DNA of 64,000 bases from Pseudomonas fluorescens (GCF_902498185.1 NZ_CABVIX010000001.1:744001-808000); one strand, 5' to 3'; positions 8,529-16,965 are shown, counted from the stretch's first letter. Notes: generated by a model from the sequence alone, not told the origin. Translations and numbers: made by a program.

Positions 8529-9749
8529 ATGCAATTGATCGCCAAGCTCGGCATCCTCGCCGATGCCGCCAAGTACGATGCCTCGTGCGCCAGCAGCGGC
8601 GCGCCCAAGCGCAGCTCACGAGGGCGGGACGGGCTCGGCGCGACCAACGGCATGGGGATCTGCCACAGCTATACCCCGGACGGGCGGTGCGTTTCTCTGC
8701 TCAAGGTGCTGTTGACCAATTTTTGTCTGTACGACTGCCAGTACTGCGTCAACCGCCGCTCCAGCAACGTGCCACGTGCGCGTTTCACGCCCGAGGAAGT
8801 GGTACGCCTCACACTGGATTTCTACCGGCGCAACTGCATCAGCGGGTTGTTCCTGAGTTCGGGGATCATCCGCTCGGCCGACTACACGATGGAGCAGCTG
8901 GTGCGGGTGGCGCGACTGCTGCGTGAAGAGCACAACTTTCGCGGCTACATCCATCTCAAGACCATTCCCGATGCCGATCCGTTGCTGATCGAAGAGGCAG
9001 GGCGCCTGGCCGACCGGCTGAGCGTGAACATCGAATTGCCCACCGATGAGAGCTTGCAGCGGCTGGCGCCCGAGAAACAGGCTCGCACCATCCGCCAGGC
9101 CATGAATACCATTCACCTGGGCCAGCAGGCGGTGGCGGGCGAGCCGCGCGCGCCGCGCTTCACCCCCGCAGGCCAGAGCACCCAGATGATCGTCGGGGCC
9201 GACGCCACCGACGACCGTACCATCCTGCATAACGCCGAGTCGCTCTATCAGGGCTTTGCCCTCAAGCGGGTCTACTATTCGGCATTCAGCCCTATCCCCG
9301 ACAGCCCGAGCAGTGTGCCGCTGGCGGCACCGCCGCTGCTGCGAGAGCACCGCCTGTACCAGGCGGATTTTCTCATGCGCGGGTACGGCTACAAGGCAGG
9401 CGAGTTGCTCGCCGCCTCGGGCAACCTGGCGTTGGACATCGATCCCAAGCTCGCCTGGGCGCTGGCCAATCGCGAGGTCTTCCCACTGGACTTGAACCGC
9501 GCCGAGCCTGCTCTGCTGGCACGCATACCCGGTATCGGCCTGCGCAGCGTGCAACGCCTGGTGGCGCTGCGCCGTGAACGGCGGATCCGTTATGACGATC
9601 TGATCCAGCTGCGCTGTGTACTCGACAAGGCCCGGCCGTTCATTGTCACCAGCGACTATCGCCCGCCCGAATCGGAGATGCGCAGCAGCCTGTTGCGATC
9701 ACGCTTGCGGGAGCCGCAGGCGCCGGTGCAGATGGGTCTTTGGGGATGA
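8529..9749 (+). CDS. Putative DNA modification/repair radical SAM protein
   Basis: 406 residues from the ATG at 8529, just after the LexA box. The radical SAM cluster motif CxxxCxxC is Cys66, Cys70 and Cys73 (CLYDCQYC). Downstream are the barrel motifs HLKTIPDAD and NIELPTDESL. A helix-hairpin-helix (LARIPGIGLRSVQRLVALR, about 330-350) suggests DNA binding. This architecture belongs to a family usually called putative DNA modification/repair radical SAM protein; its reaction is not established. Its stop overlaps the start of the next gene (ATGA). Family co-occurrence with a DUF4130 protein is a known pattern, and the SOS box supports a DNA-damage role. Confidence 0.85.
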   Translation: MQLIAKLGILADAAKYDASCASSGAPKRSSRGRDGLGATNGMGICHSYTPDGRCVSLLKVLLTNFCLYDCQYCVNRRSSNVPRARFTPEEVVRLTLDFYRRNCISGLFLSSGIIRSADYTMEQLVRVARLLREEHNFRGYIHLKTIPDADPLLIEEAGRLADRLSVNIELPTDESLQRLAPEKQARTIRQAMNTIHLGQQAVAGEPRAPRFTPAGQSTQMIVGADATDDRTILHNAESLYQGFALKRVYYSAFSPIPDSPSSVPLAAPPLLREHRLYQADFLMRGYGYKAGELLAASGNLALDIDPKLAWALANREVFPLDLNRAEPALLARIPGIGLRSVQRLVALRRERRIRYDDLIQLRCVLDKARPFIVTSDYRPPESEMRSSLLRSRLREPQAPVQMGLWG

Positions 9750-10579
9750 TTGCCCTCGACTGCGACGATGTTTTCGCCGTCTGGCGCGACCAGGCGCGTG
9801 CGTTGCTGGGCCATGGCATCGACCCTTCGCAAGTGACATGGGCCCAGGGGCCGATGGATGATCTGCTGGCAGTGCCGGCGCCTTTGCCCGAGGGCCCAGG
9901 ACCGTTTCGCGCGCGGGTACCTGCGGCCTTGCTGGCGCAACTCGAACAGGCCGCGCGTTACCGGGGCGAGCAGCGTTGGAATCTGCTGTATGAAGTATTG
10001 TGGCGTGTCGCCCATGGAGACCGCACCGCCATGCTCGCGGGCGAGCGCCTGGGCAGCGAATTGCAGCGGCGGATCAAGCAGGTCGGCCGCGAGGCGCATC
10101 ATCTGCATGCCTTTGCCCGCTTCGTGCCGTTGCCTGTAGTGCTGGCTGACCAGTTGCAGCTTGATCTCGTGGCCTTTCACGAACCGGCCCACGATATTCT
10201 TGAAAGTGCCAGCGGGCATTTTGCCGAGCGTCTTGGCCGCCAGCGCTGGCTGATCGCGACGCCTCTTGATGGCATCCGTTTCGATGGCAAGACACTGGAC
10301 TATCGCCGGCGTTGTCCGCCGCAGTGGCAGGAGTGGGCGCGCTACGCTGATGACCCTGGCGCTGAGCTTTGGCGCACCTATTACCGGCATATCTTCAATC
10401 CGGCCCGGTTGAATCCTGATGCCCTGCGGCAGCATATGCCTGGTCGTTTCTGGCAGCATTTGCCCGAAGGGGACTTGATTCCCCGGCTGGTAGGGCAGGC
10501 GCGGCAGGGTAAGCAGCGGGATGGGCAGGCGGTGGAGGTTGGGGGCCAGAGGGGCAAGCGGATCCTTACTGCTCGATAA
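9746..10579 (+). CDS. DUF4130 (TIGR03915-type) putative DNA repair protein
   Basis: 277 residues. It starts at the ATG overlapping the radical SAM stop codon. The segments ARRYRGEQRWNLLYEVLWR-like (about 75-90), GREAHHLHAFARF and FFHEPAHDIL-like are characteristic of the DUF4130 family, which is encoded next to, or fused with, uracil-DNA-glycosylase-like domains in other bacteria. Here there is no UDG domain: the C-terminus ends in a basic, Gly-rich tail. The function is unknown but always tied to the radical SAM partner. The pair forms a two-gene operon. Confidence 0.8.
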   Translation: MIALDCDDVFAVWRDQARALLGHGIDPSQVTWAQGPMDDLLAVPAPLPEGPGPFRARVPAALLAQLEQAARYRGEQRWNLLYEVLWRVAHGDRTAMLAGERLGSELQRRIKQVGREAHHLHAFARFVPLPVVLADQLQLDLVAFHEPAHDILESASGHFAERLGRQRWLIATPLDGIRFDGKTLDYRRRCPPQWQEWARYADDPGAELWRTYYRHIFNPARLNPDALRQHMPGRFWQHLPEGDLIPRLVGQARQGKQRDGQAVEVGGQRGKRILTAR

Positions 10580-10720
10580 CTGCAAAGTGGCCTTAGAGTC
10601 GAATCCCTCGTCGCGGAAACTGGCAATGGGCCACTGCCGTCTGTCGCCCCAGCATTAGGCTGCTTGCTACCTGTCATGCAGCAGACTAATAGTTAATGGC
10701 TTGCCTGGGGAGGCTCTGAA

Positions 10721-10912
10721 ATGCAACCACGATTCGTGATCGTTCCGGCTGTGCCTGTTGAGAAGGAAAAGGTTCAAACGACTGTTCGCATGTATTCGAG
10801 CGCTGTGTTTGGGGGGTACGATATCTACGACACACTGGAAAAGTACCGCCTCAAACCCAGCTACCCGACACGGGCGGACGCCGAGAGCGAGTGCGCCAGG
10901 CGTAACCGCTAG
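10721..10912 (+). CDS. Small conserved hypothetical protein (63 aa)
   Basis: A 63-residue soluble protein with a strong ribosome-binding site (GGGGAGG) before the ATG. It is rich in Tyr and charged residues (SSAVFGGYDIYDTLEK) and ends RADAESECARRNR. No known domain, signal or membrane segment. It is a single gene between the repair pair and the arsR/xenA region. I recognise no function; similar short proteins occur as uncharacterised genes in pseudomonads. Confidence 0.6.
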   Translation: MQPRFVIVPAVPVEKEKVQTTVRMYSSAVFGGYDIYDTLEKYRLKPSYPTRADAESECARRNR

Positions 10913-10959
10913 CGTCGCGTGCCTGTACAGCGGGAGGCGTGACGTGGCGACCAGCCGTT

Positions 10960-11268
10960 CTACGCCTGCGAGAGAATGCTGCCCAGCAAACCGGGGAAGC
11001 GGCCGTCGAGCTCGGCTGTGCGCAACGAGTTCATGTGGGTGGTACCCACGTTGCGGGTGTGCACCAGGCCTGCATCGCGCAGTACCCGGAAGTGGTGGGA
11101 CATGCTCGATTTGGGCCGGCCGCCGTCCAGTTCGCCGCAGGTGGCTTCACTGACGCGGGCCAGGCAGCGCACGATTTCCAGGCGTACAGGGTCGCTCAAG
11201 GCGTACAGCACGCGTTCAAGATTCAGGTCTTCAGGGCTGGGATGGGTATAGGCTCGCATGGCCGACAT
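10960..11268 (-). CDS. ArsR-family transcriptional repressor, divergent from xenA
   Basis: About 102 residues with a winged-helix fold: RVLYALSDPVRLEIVRCL (helix 1-2), ATCGELDGGRPKSSMSHHFRVLRDAGLV (recognition helix SSMSHHFRVL), then the wing. There is no CxC or ELCVCD metal site, so it is probably not a metal sensor. I chose the ATG at 11268 because an upstream in-frame ATG at 11295 lies inside a perfect palindrome (11294-11317) that is the likely operator. Another ATG at 11259 is possible. Divergent placement suggests it represses xenA and itself. Confidence 0.8.
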   Translation of the reverse strand: MSAMRAYTHPSPEDLNLERVLYALSDPVRLEIVRCLARVSEATCGELDGGRPKSSMSHHFRVLRDAGLVHTRNVGTTHMNSLRTAELDGRFPGLLGSILSQA

Positions 11269-11293
11269 GATAGCGGGGCTTTCATAAATTGCC

Positions 11294-11317
11294 ATAGTTC
11301 GATTATGATCGAACTAT
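11294..11317. promoter_or_regulatory. Operator/promoter between arsR and xenA
   Basis: A perfect 10-bp inverted repeat ATAGTTCGAT and ATCGAACTAT, separated by TATG. A plausible xenA promoter overlaps it: TTGCCA (11289-11294), 17 bp, AACTAT (11312-11317). Binding of the ArsR protein would block RNA polymerase. The site covers the upstream candidate start codon of arsR. Confidence 0.6.
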
Positions 11318-11344
11318 CGTAAATATCTGCTCCCGGAGATCTTC

Positions 11345-12436
11345 ATGTCAGCCTTGTTCGAACCCTACACCCTCAAAGACGTTACCCTGCGCAATCGCAT
11401 CGCCATTCCGCCCATGTGCCAGTACCTGGCGGAAGATGGCGTGGTCAACGACTGGCACCATGTGCACCTGGCGGGCCTGGCGCGTGGCGGGGCAGGCCTG
11501 CTGGTGGTCGAGGCCACCGCAGTGGCACCCGAGGGTCGTATCACACCTGGCTGCGCCGGCCTCTGGAACGACGAGCAGGCCCAGGCCTTCGTGCCCATGG
11601 TCAAGGCCATCAAGGCGGCGGGCTCGGTGCCTGGCATCCAGATCGCCCACGCCGGCCGCAAGGCAAGCGCCAATCGCCCATGGGAAGGGGATGATCACAT
11701 CGCCGAGGACGATCCACGCGGCTGGGAGACCATCGCCCCGTCGGCCATCGCTTTTGGCGCCAACCTGCCCAAGGTCCCGCGCGCGATGACCCTGGAGGAC
11801 ATTGCCAGGGTTCAGCAGAACTTTGTCGACGCCGCTCGCCGCGCACGTGATGCAGGCTTTGAATGGATCGAGTTGCATTTCGCTCATGGTTATCTGGGCC
11901 AGAGCTTTTTCTCCGAGCATTCCAACCAGCGTACCGACGCCTACGGCGGCAGTTTCGACAACCGCAGCCGCTTCTTGCTGGAAACCCTGGCGGCCGTGCG
12001 CGAAGTCTGGCCTGAGCACCTGCCGCTGACGGCGCGTTTCGGGGTACTGGAGTATGACGGGCGCGACGAGCAGACTCTGGCCGAGTCCATCGAGCTGGCA
12101 CGGCGATTCAAGGCCGCAGGCCTGGATCTGTTGAGCGTGAGCGTGGGCTTCACCATTCCCGAGACCAATATCCCGTGGGGCCCGGCGTTCATGGGCGAGA
12201 TCGCCGAGCGCGTGCGCCGCGAGGCGGCTATCCCGGTCACCTCGGCCTGGGGCTTTGGTACGCCGCAATTGGCGGAAGGTGCGCTGAACGCGGGCCAGCT
12301 GGACCTGGTGTCGGTAGGACGTGCGCACCTGGCGGATCCGCACTGGGCGTATGTCGCGGCCAAGGAACTGGGCGTGGACAAGGCCTCCTGGACCTTGCCG
12401 GCGCCGTATGCACATTGGTTGGAGCGGTACCGCTGA
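11345..12436 (+). CDS. xenA: Xenobiotic reductase, old yellow enzyme family
   Basis: 363-residue FMN-dependent ene-reductase. It closely matches P. putida XenA as I know it: MSALFEPYTLKDVTLRNRI start, FMN-binding PPMCQYLAEDG with the cysteine that tunes FMN potential, the catalytic His-His of QIAHAGRKAS and ELHFAHGYLG, the EHSNQRTDAYGGSFDNRSRF loop, SVGRAHLADPHWAY and the C-terminal PYAHWLERYR with the active-site Trp. It reduces activated alkenes, enones, nitrate esters and nitroaromatics with NADPH. GGAG lies ten bases before the ATG. It is monocistronic, with a likely repressor transcribed divergently. Confidence 0.93.
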   Translation: MSALFEPYTLKDVTLRNRIAIPPMCQYLAEDGVVNDWHHVHLAGLARGGAGLLVVEATAVAPEGRITPGCAGLWNDEQAQAFVPMVKAIKAAGSVPGIQIAHAGRKASANRPWEGDDHIAEDDPRGWETIAPSAIAFGANLPKVPRAMTLEDIARVQQNFVDAARRARDAGFEWIELHFAHGYLGQSFFSEHSNQRTDAYGGSFDNRSRFLLETLAAVREVWPEHLPLTARFGVLEYDGRDEQTLAESIELARRFKAAGLDLLSVSVGFTIPETNIPWGPAFMGEIAERVRREAAIPVTSAWGFGTPQLAEGALNAGQLDLVSVGRAHLADPHWAYVAAKELGVDKASWTLPAPYAHWLERYR

Positions 12437-12675
12437 GCAGCCGGTTTCCATTATCGGGGTAGGAATTCTATACCACCCCTGTAAGGTGGTTGCTTTCGCC
12501 TGGTGCACCCTTTGACATCTTCTGCACTGAAAGACGGCAAGTCATCAGTAGCGGAGCAGGGTTTCTACGACGACGCACAGAACGGGCGGCGCCCGGCTGC
12601 CATCACCAGGCAGGATCTGGAGCTGTCCAAGCGGTTCGAACCGCGTGCCGGGGCAAGTGCAGTGTTGGGAAGGGT

Positions 12676-12696
12676 ACCGCCGGCAGAGCCGGCGGT
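12676..12696. terminator. GC-rich hairpin 3' of the NCS1 permease gene
   Basis: ACCGCCGGC, loop AGA, GCCGGCGGT: a perfect 9-bp stem 22 bp beyond the end of the minus-strand permease gene. No long T-run follows. Because xenA and the permease converge here, it may serve both. A weaker hairpin (ACCACC/GGTGGT, 12472-12490) follows xenA. Confidence 0.5.
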
Positions 12697-12718
12697 CTTG
12701 CCACGAGGTCGGCGTGGA

Positions 12719-14131
12719 TCAGTGGGCAACAGCCAGCCTGGCGCTGGTCTGCCGACGGCGATACGCACTGTCCCGGCTCGCCAGCCAGAAGTACAGCGGC
12801 GAGGTCACCAGCAGACCGACCAGCCACGACAGGTCCGCACCGTTGATGTGCTCGGCCACCGGGCCCACATACAGAGGGGTGTTCATGAACGGGATCTGCA
12901 CCGCGATGCCGATTGCATACGCAAGCAAGGCTTGCGGGTTGTAGCGACCGTAGATGCCGCCATCGACCTTGAAGATCGAGCCGATGTCGTAGTCACCCTT
13001 GTGGATGGCATAGAAGTCGATCAGGTTGATCGCCGTCCAGGGCACCAGCACTACCAACAGGACCAGCACCATGTCGACGAAGTGTCCGATGAAGTCCGCC
13101 GAGGCGAACACCGCCACCACCGAGCAACCCAGCAGCACGACCAGCGAGAGCACGGCGCGGCTGCGCGCGGTGGGGATCCAGCGGTAGGCGAAGGTCTGTA
13201 CCAGGGTGATGATCGACAGCACTGCGCCATACAGGTTGAGTGCGTTGTGACTGATCACGCTGAGCAGGAACAGCACCAGCATCAATGGACCGATTGCACC
13301 GGTCGCGAGCTTGACCGCGTCCATGGTGTCCATGCCGACCGGGGTGGCCAGCACGGCGACGGCACCGAAGGCAAACGACAGGCTCGAACCGAGCGCCGAA
13401 CCCAGGTAGGTGGTCCAGAAGGTCGACGAGACTTTCACGTCTGCCGGCAGGTAGCGCGAATAATCCGATACATAGGGTGCAAAGGCGATCTGCCACAGTG
13501 CTGCAAGCGATACGGTGGCCAGCCAACCAGAAATGTTGAAGCTTCCGCGAGTCAGGAAATCATCGGTCTGGATGTGCGTGAGGATGTAGCCGAAGCCTAG
13601 CACGATGCCCACCCCGAGCACCCAGGTGCCGATGCGGTTGAGCACGTGGATGAAGCGGTAGCCGATGATGCCGATGACGCCCGAACCCAGCGCCCCGACG
13701 ACAATGCCCACCGGTACCGGCACGCTGTCGACCACACCGTGCAGCGACTTGCCGGCCAGCACGATGTTGGAGGCGAAGAAACCGATGTACATCACTCCGG
13801 CGATCACCACTACCAGCAGTGCGCCAAGCGAGCCGAACTGGGCGCGGCTCTGGATCATCTGCGGAATGCCCATCTGCGGGCCCTGGGCGGAGTGCAGCGC
13901 CATCAGCACTCCACCGACCAGATGACCGACCAGAATGGCGACGATGCCCCAGACCAGGTTCAGGTGAAACAGTTGTACACCCAAGGCGCCGGTGACGATG
14001 GGCAATGGCGCGATATTGCCACCGAACCAGAGCGTGAACAGATCCCTCACCTTTCCGTGGCGGTCTTCGGGCGGCACGTATCCGATCGTGTGTTTTTCTA
14101 TGAGGGGTGCCGATGTTGTTGCACGGGTCAT
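12719..14131 (-). CDS. NCS1-family purine/cytosine permease
   Basis: 470 residues with about twelve transmembrane helices. The early sequence VRDLFTLWFGGNIAPLPIVTGAL and the ALHSAQGPQMGIPQMIQSRAQFG segment are the nucleobase-cation-symport-1 signature. Family members import cytosine, purines, allantoin, hydantoins or thiamine precursors with H+ or Na+. No catabolic gene is adjacent, so the substrate cannot be inferred. A GGAG sits nine bases before the ATG. An AT-rich tract at about 14230-14275 is the probable promoter region. Confidence 0.85.
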   Translation of the reverse strand: MTRATTSAPLIEKHTIGYVPPEDRHGKVRDLFTLWFGGNIAPLPIVTGALGVQLFHLNLVWGIVAILVGHLVGGVLMALHSAQGPQMGIPQMIQSRAQFGSLGALLVVVIAGVMYIGFFASNIVLAGKSLHGVVDSVPVPVGIVVGALGSGVIGIIGYRFIHVLNRIGTWVLGVGIVLGFGYILTHIQTDDFLTRGSFNISGWLATVSLAALWQIAFAPYVSDYSRYLPADVKVSSTFWTTYLGSALGSSLSFAFGAVAVLATPVGMDTMDAVKLATGAIGPLMLVLFLLSVISHNALNLYGAVLSIITLVQTFAYRWIPTARSRAVLSLVVLLGCSVVAVFASADFIGHFVDMVLVLLVVLVPWTAINLIDFYAIHKGDYDIGSIFKVDGGIYGRYNPQALLAYAIGIAVQIPFMNTPLYVGPVAEHINGADLSWLVGLLVTSPLYFWLASRDSAYRRRQTSARLAVAH

Positions 14132-14498
14132 GACGAACTCCAGGGCAAGGGTGAGTACGGGGTCGTACTTCGATGAGCGTCGGCCAGGGACGACTTCTTG
14201 TTGGAGAGATCTTGAGCAGTGCGCGGGGAAGAATAAATTAGTAAATATGTACCCATAAACCTTAAAAAACTTATGTCCTGCGAAAGCGCAAGGGGTACCT
14301 CAAGCACATGGCGTGCCAGCCGTTTGTGCCACCTCCTGTAGGGCTTCCATGATGCAGCAGCCCTGAACTGAGCCCACGGATTCCCATGGGATGTGCATGG
14401 GCAGGACGTGTGAACCACGATGGTGCGGGAATAATCCTGTTGGCAACTTCGCCTATGATGTCGCCGAATATTTCACCTTTCGAAGTCAAGGAGGCGCA
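14132..14498. other. Intergenic region, 367 bp, between NCS1 permease and EamA exporter
   Basis: Divergent promoter space. It holds an AT-rich stretch (about 14230-14275, with AATAAATTAGTAAATATG) likely to drive the permease, and the leader of the EamA gene. I see only small hairpins (GTACG/CGTAC at 14155-14168; CCCATG/CATGGG near 14380). No convincing riboswitch or small gene. Confidence 0.5.
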
Positions 14499-15383
14499 AT
14501 GCCACTCAAGGATCTGCTGCTCGCCCTGGTAGTCATCATCGCCTGGGGCGTCAACTTCGTGGTCATCAAGGTCGGCCTGGACGGCCTTCCTCCCATGTTG
14601 CTGGGCGCTCTCAGGTTCTTGCTGGTGGCGTTCCCCGCAGTCTTCCTTATCAAGCGCCCGCAGCTCCCGTGGCGCTGGCTGATTGCCTACGGCGCAACCA
14701 TCTCCCTCGGCCAGTTCGCATTCCTCTTCCAGGCGATGTACAGCGGCATGCCGCCAGGCCTGGCATCTCTGGTACTGCAATCCCAGGCGTTTTTCACCTT
14801 GTGCTTCGCCGCAGTCTTCCTCGGGGAACGCATGCGCCCGGCCAGCGTGATGGGCCTGCTGGTGGCGGCTGGTGGACTGGTACTGATCGGCAGCGAAAAC
14901 AGCAGCCATGTGCCGTTGCTGGCGCTGGTGCTGACGCTGTGCGCCGGTGCGATGTGGGGGATAGGCAACATCATCACCCGGCGGTTTGGCTCAGTGAACC
15001 TGGTGGCGCTGGTGGTCTGGGGCGGCTTGGTCCCGCCGTTGCCGTTCCTGGGGCTGTCATGGTGGCTCGAGGGCCCGGAACTCATCAGCCAGGCGCTGTT
15101 GAATATCGGCTGGAGCTCGGTGCTGGCGCTGGCCTATCTGGCCTTCGTCGCCACGATGCTGGGCTACAGCCTGTGGAGCACGTTGCTGTCACGCCACCCG
15201 GCCGGCAAGGTGGCGCCATTCTCCCTGCTGGTGCCGGTGATCGGCCTGAGCTCGTCGGCCTGGTTGCTGGGCGAACGGCTGAGCCCGTTGCAGGGCTGGG
15301 GGGCGCTCCTGGTAATGCTTGGCCTGCTGATAAACGTGTTTGGTCCACGCTTGCGGCAGCACCTGCGAGCACGGCTCGGATAG
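14499..15383 (+). CDS. EamA/DMT-superfamily metabolite exporter
   Basis: 294 residues with ten predicted transmembrane helices in two EamA repeats: LLALVVIIAWGVNFVVIKVGL opens the first and LALVLTLCAGAMWGIGNIITR the second. The start at 14499 follows a textbook AAGGAGG. The family includes the cysteine/O-acetylserine exporter of E. coli, and the opening here resembles that subgroup, but the substrate is unproven. It is a single gene; 149 bp separate it from the next small gene. Confidence 0.85.
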   Translation: MPLKDLLLALVVIIAWGVNFVVIKVGLDGLPPMLLGALRFLLVAFPAVFLIKRPQLPWRWLIAYGATISLGQFAFLFQAMYSGMPPGLASLVLQSQAFFTLCFAAVFLGERMRPASVMGLLVAAGGLVLIGSENSSHVPLLALVLTLCAGAMWGIGNIITRRFGSVNLVALVVWGGLVPPLPFLGLSWWLEGPELISQALLNIGWSSVLALAYLAFVATMLGYSLWSTLLSRHPAGKVAPFSLLVPVIGLSSSAWLLGERLSPLQGWGALLVMLGLLINVFGPRLRQHLRARLG

Positions 15384-15532
15384 GATTGCCACTACTTGGC
15401 CACTGGTCGGGTCCTGTTGTTTTGTCCGGCTGGTCTGCAAATGACCGACTAGTCTCCGCTTTATGAAACCTGTGTTTTCCTTGGCAAACCGTCTGCTTGC
15501 CGACACGGGTTCGCATCGGAGGGAGATAGGGC

Positions 15533-15721
15533 ATGAGCGAATCCTTTTTCGAAGACCTGAGTGAGGAGTATCCGATCAACAGCCAGGTGCGCTGCGGCCA
15601 GACGGCGATGCGACTGGGCTTTGCCAACATGACGCTGGATGAATCGGAGCAGCTCAAGCCTGGTCACCTGCAGCGCATCAAGAAGGGCCGCTTCACCCCT
15701 CGTGTGCCCATCAAGCGCTGA
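15533..15721 (+). CDS. Small conserved hypothetical protein (62 aa)
   Basis: A 62-residue soluble protein: acidic N-terminus (MSESFFEDLSEEYP), basic C-terminus (RIKKGRFTPRVPIKR). Good ribosome-binding site (GGAGGGAG) and a strong terminator just behind the stop mark it as a real, independently transcribed gene. No recognised domain. The basic tail could bind nucleic acid, but that is only inference. Confidence 0.6.
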   Translation: MSESFFEDLSEEYPINSQVRCGQTAMRLGFANMTLDESEQLKPGHLQRIKKGRFTPRVPIKR

Positions 15722-15738
15722 GTCGCCCAAGCCCGACG

Positions 15739-15762
15739 CCCCGCCCAACGGCGGGGTTTTAT
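15739..15762 (+). terminator. Rho-independent terminator
   Basis: CCCCGCC, loop CAAC, GGCGGGG, then TTTTATTT. A 7-bp GC stem with a T-run, 18 bp after the stop codon of the 62-residue gene. Confidence 0.85.
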
Positions 15763-15864
15763 TTCGTCTTGATTGATCTCGCTCATGATATCGGCGGGTA
15801 GCGCTCGCCGGATCGGCATGGCCGTGCCTTACTGTCATGGCAAATTACAGGAGGATTGGATTCC

Positions 15865-16176
15865 ATGCGTATCAGGGAAGAAACTTATTGGCGATGGGCC
15901 GACGCCCAGTTGCACAGCCGTTGCCATGATGAAGAGCTGTGCGACGGCACCAGCATCGATGTGCAGGTGCGGCTGTCGCGCGTGGGTGCCACGCAGCTGT
16001 TCCTCGGGTTGTATGCCCGCAAAGGGGCGGCATTGGTGGAGGAGTACTACCCCACGCGCCCAGGCGAAAGCATGACCCGCGCGCTGGTCTGGGGAGTGGA
16101 CCGGGCAAGGGCGTTGGCTACCGGCGCCTTGCCTATCCAGCGGCGGGAACGCCAGAGGTCCCGGGCGCGGGCATGA
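15865..16176 (+). CDS. Conserved hypothetical protein (103 aa)
   Basis: 103 residues starting at the ATG nine bases after AGGAGG; an in-frame TTG nine bases earlier lies too close to that site. It begins MRIREETYWRWADAQLHS, has a mixed alpha/beta centre (SIDVQVRLSRVGATQLFLGLYA) and a basic C-terminus (RRERQRSRARA). No signal peptide, membrane segment or known motif. It is convergent with the next gene, and its stop codon touches that gene's terminator. Function unknown. Confidence 0.6.
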   Translation: MRIREETYWRWADAQLHSRCHDEELCDGTSIDVQVRLSRVGATQLFLGLYARKGAALVEEYYPTRPGESMTRALVWGVDRARALATGALPIQRRERQRSRARA

Positions 16177-16201
16177 AAAAGCCCGGCCTTGCGGGCCGGG
16201 C
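16176..16201 (-). terminator. Rho-independent terminator of the 110-residue minus-strand gene
   Basis: GCCCGGCC, loop TTGCG, GGCCGGGC, flanked by AAAAA on the plus strand, which is a T-run when read on the minus strand. It lies 20 bp after the stop of the gene ending at 16221. Confidence 0.85.
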
Positions 16202-16220
16202 GAACTGGACGGTGAGCGGC

Positions 16221-16553
16221 TCAGTGGAGCGGGTCGATCACCGTGACGGCCTGCTGCTCTCGGGCAGTTGGCCATTCCTGTTGCAGGGTCTGCAGCACCC
16301 GGCCGACGAACTCGGTGTCGGCGGCGGCCTTCTTGCCAACGTAGCCCTGGCCGCGGCGGTAGACCTTGAAGCGGGCTCGCATGCTGGGCATGTGCTCTTC
16401 GAATTCGGCCTCGATCACATTCGGCGGCAGCCGGTCGAGGCGCACCTCGCCGGTCTGGTTGACCCACAGCAGGTGGTCGTCCAGGCTGTCCTTGCGCGCC
16501 GCGAACAACTCGGCCAGTTGATCGATTGTGGGTTGATCGTTCAGATTCATCAT
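16221..16553 (-). CDS. Conserved hypothetical protein (110 aa)
   Basis: Starts at ATG 16553 (an ATG follows directly at 16550) after a GGGGG tract. 110 residues, no signal or membrane segment. The N-terminal part (TIDQLAELFAARKDSLDDHLLWV) looks helical; the middle has EVRLDRLPPNVIEAEFEEHMPSMRARFKVYRRGQGYVG. I know similar uncharacterised proteins in Pseudomonas genomes but no function. It has its own terminator. Confidence 0.65.
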   Translation of the reverse strand: MMNLNDQPTIDQLAELFAARKDSLDDHLLWVNQTGEVRLDRLPPNVIEAEFEEHMPSMRARFKVYRRGQGYVGKKAAADTEFVGRVLQTLQQEWPTAREQQAVTVIDPLH

Positions 16554-16965
16554 AAAGCCCCCTATTACCCATTGGTTGGTCATTTCACGTTTGGCGCCAC
16601 CATCATGTAGCGCACCACCAAAGCTGCTACATCAGCATCGCAACAGGGGCTTTCTACACGCTGCCTTTTGGACAGTTCCCTCTCCACGAACGGCCTGCGT
16701 TACCGCGCAGGCCGTCTGGAATACCCGTGCCACCGCTCCCGATCAGGGAGACGACCTCATCATGCCGAAGGGCAATTAACGTCGTCAACCGTTTTGTAGT
16801 GAATATTTTTAGTCACTACATATTGTCTGACAATCCTCTGCAAGGCACTTGCGAGAGCGCACCAGCTTGTCCTTACAGCACCATGGTGAGCACGTCGAAC
16901 GTTAGCAACTCAGGCAACTAACCGGTATGGTCTGCCCCTACACAAACAAGGAGCCGGAACGTGCC
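16554..16965. other. Intergenic region, 412 bp, upstream of the symporter gene
   Basis: No credible gene. It contains a strong hairpin ACGGCCTGCG/CGCAGGCCGT with a six-base loop (16690-16715), then two adjacent palindromes (16795-16820 and 16822-16834) in an AT-rich patch that probably marks the symporter promoter. The leader continues for about 130 bp to the start codon. Confidence 0.55.
16795..16834. promoter_or_regulatory. Tandem palindromes upstream of the bile-acid-symporter-like gene
   Basis: Site 1: TGTAGTGA and TCACTACA separated by 10 bp. Site 2: ATTGTC-T-GACAAT, a perfect 13-bp palindrome of the type bound by FadR/FCD GntR regulators (core TTGTNNNACAA). They abut in an AT-rich stretch. 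No regulator gene is adjacent, so the cognate protein is unknown. Confidence 0.5.

Noticed and set aside
10590..10640. tRNA-like T-loop words (GAGTCGAATCCCTC)
   Set aside because: No acceptor, D or anticodon arms can be drawn around it.
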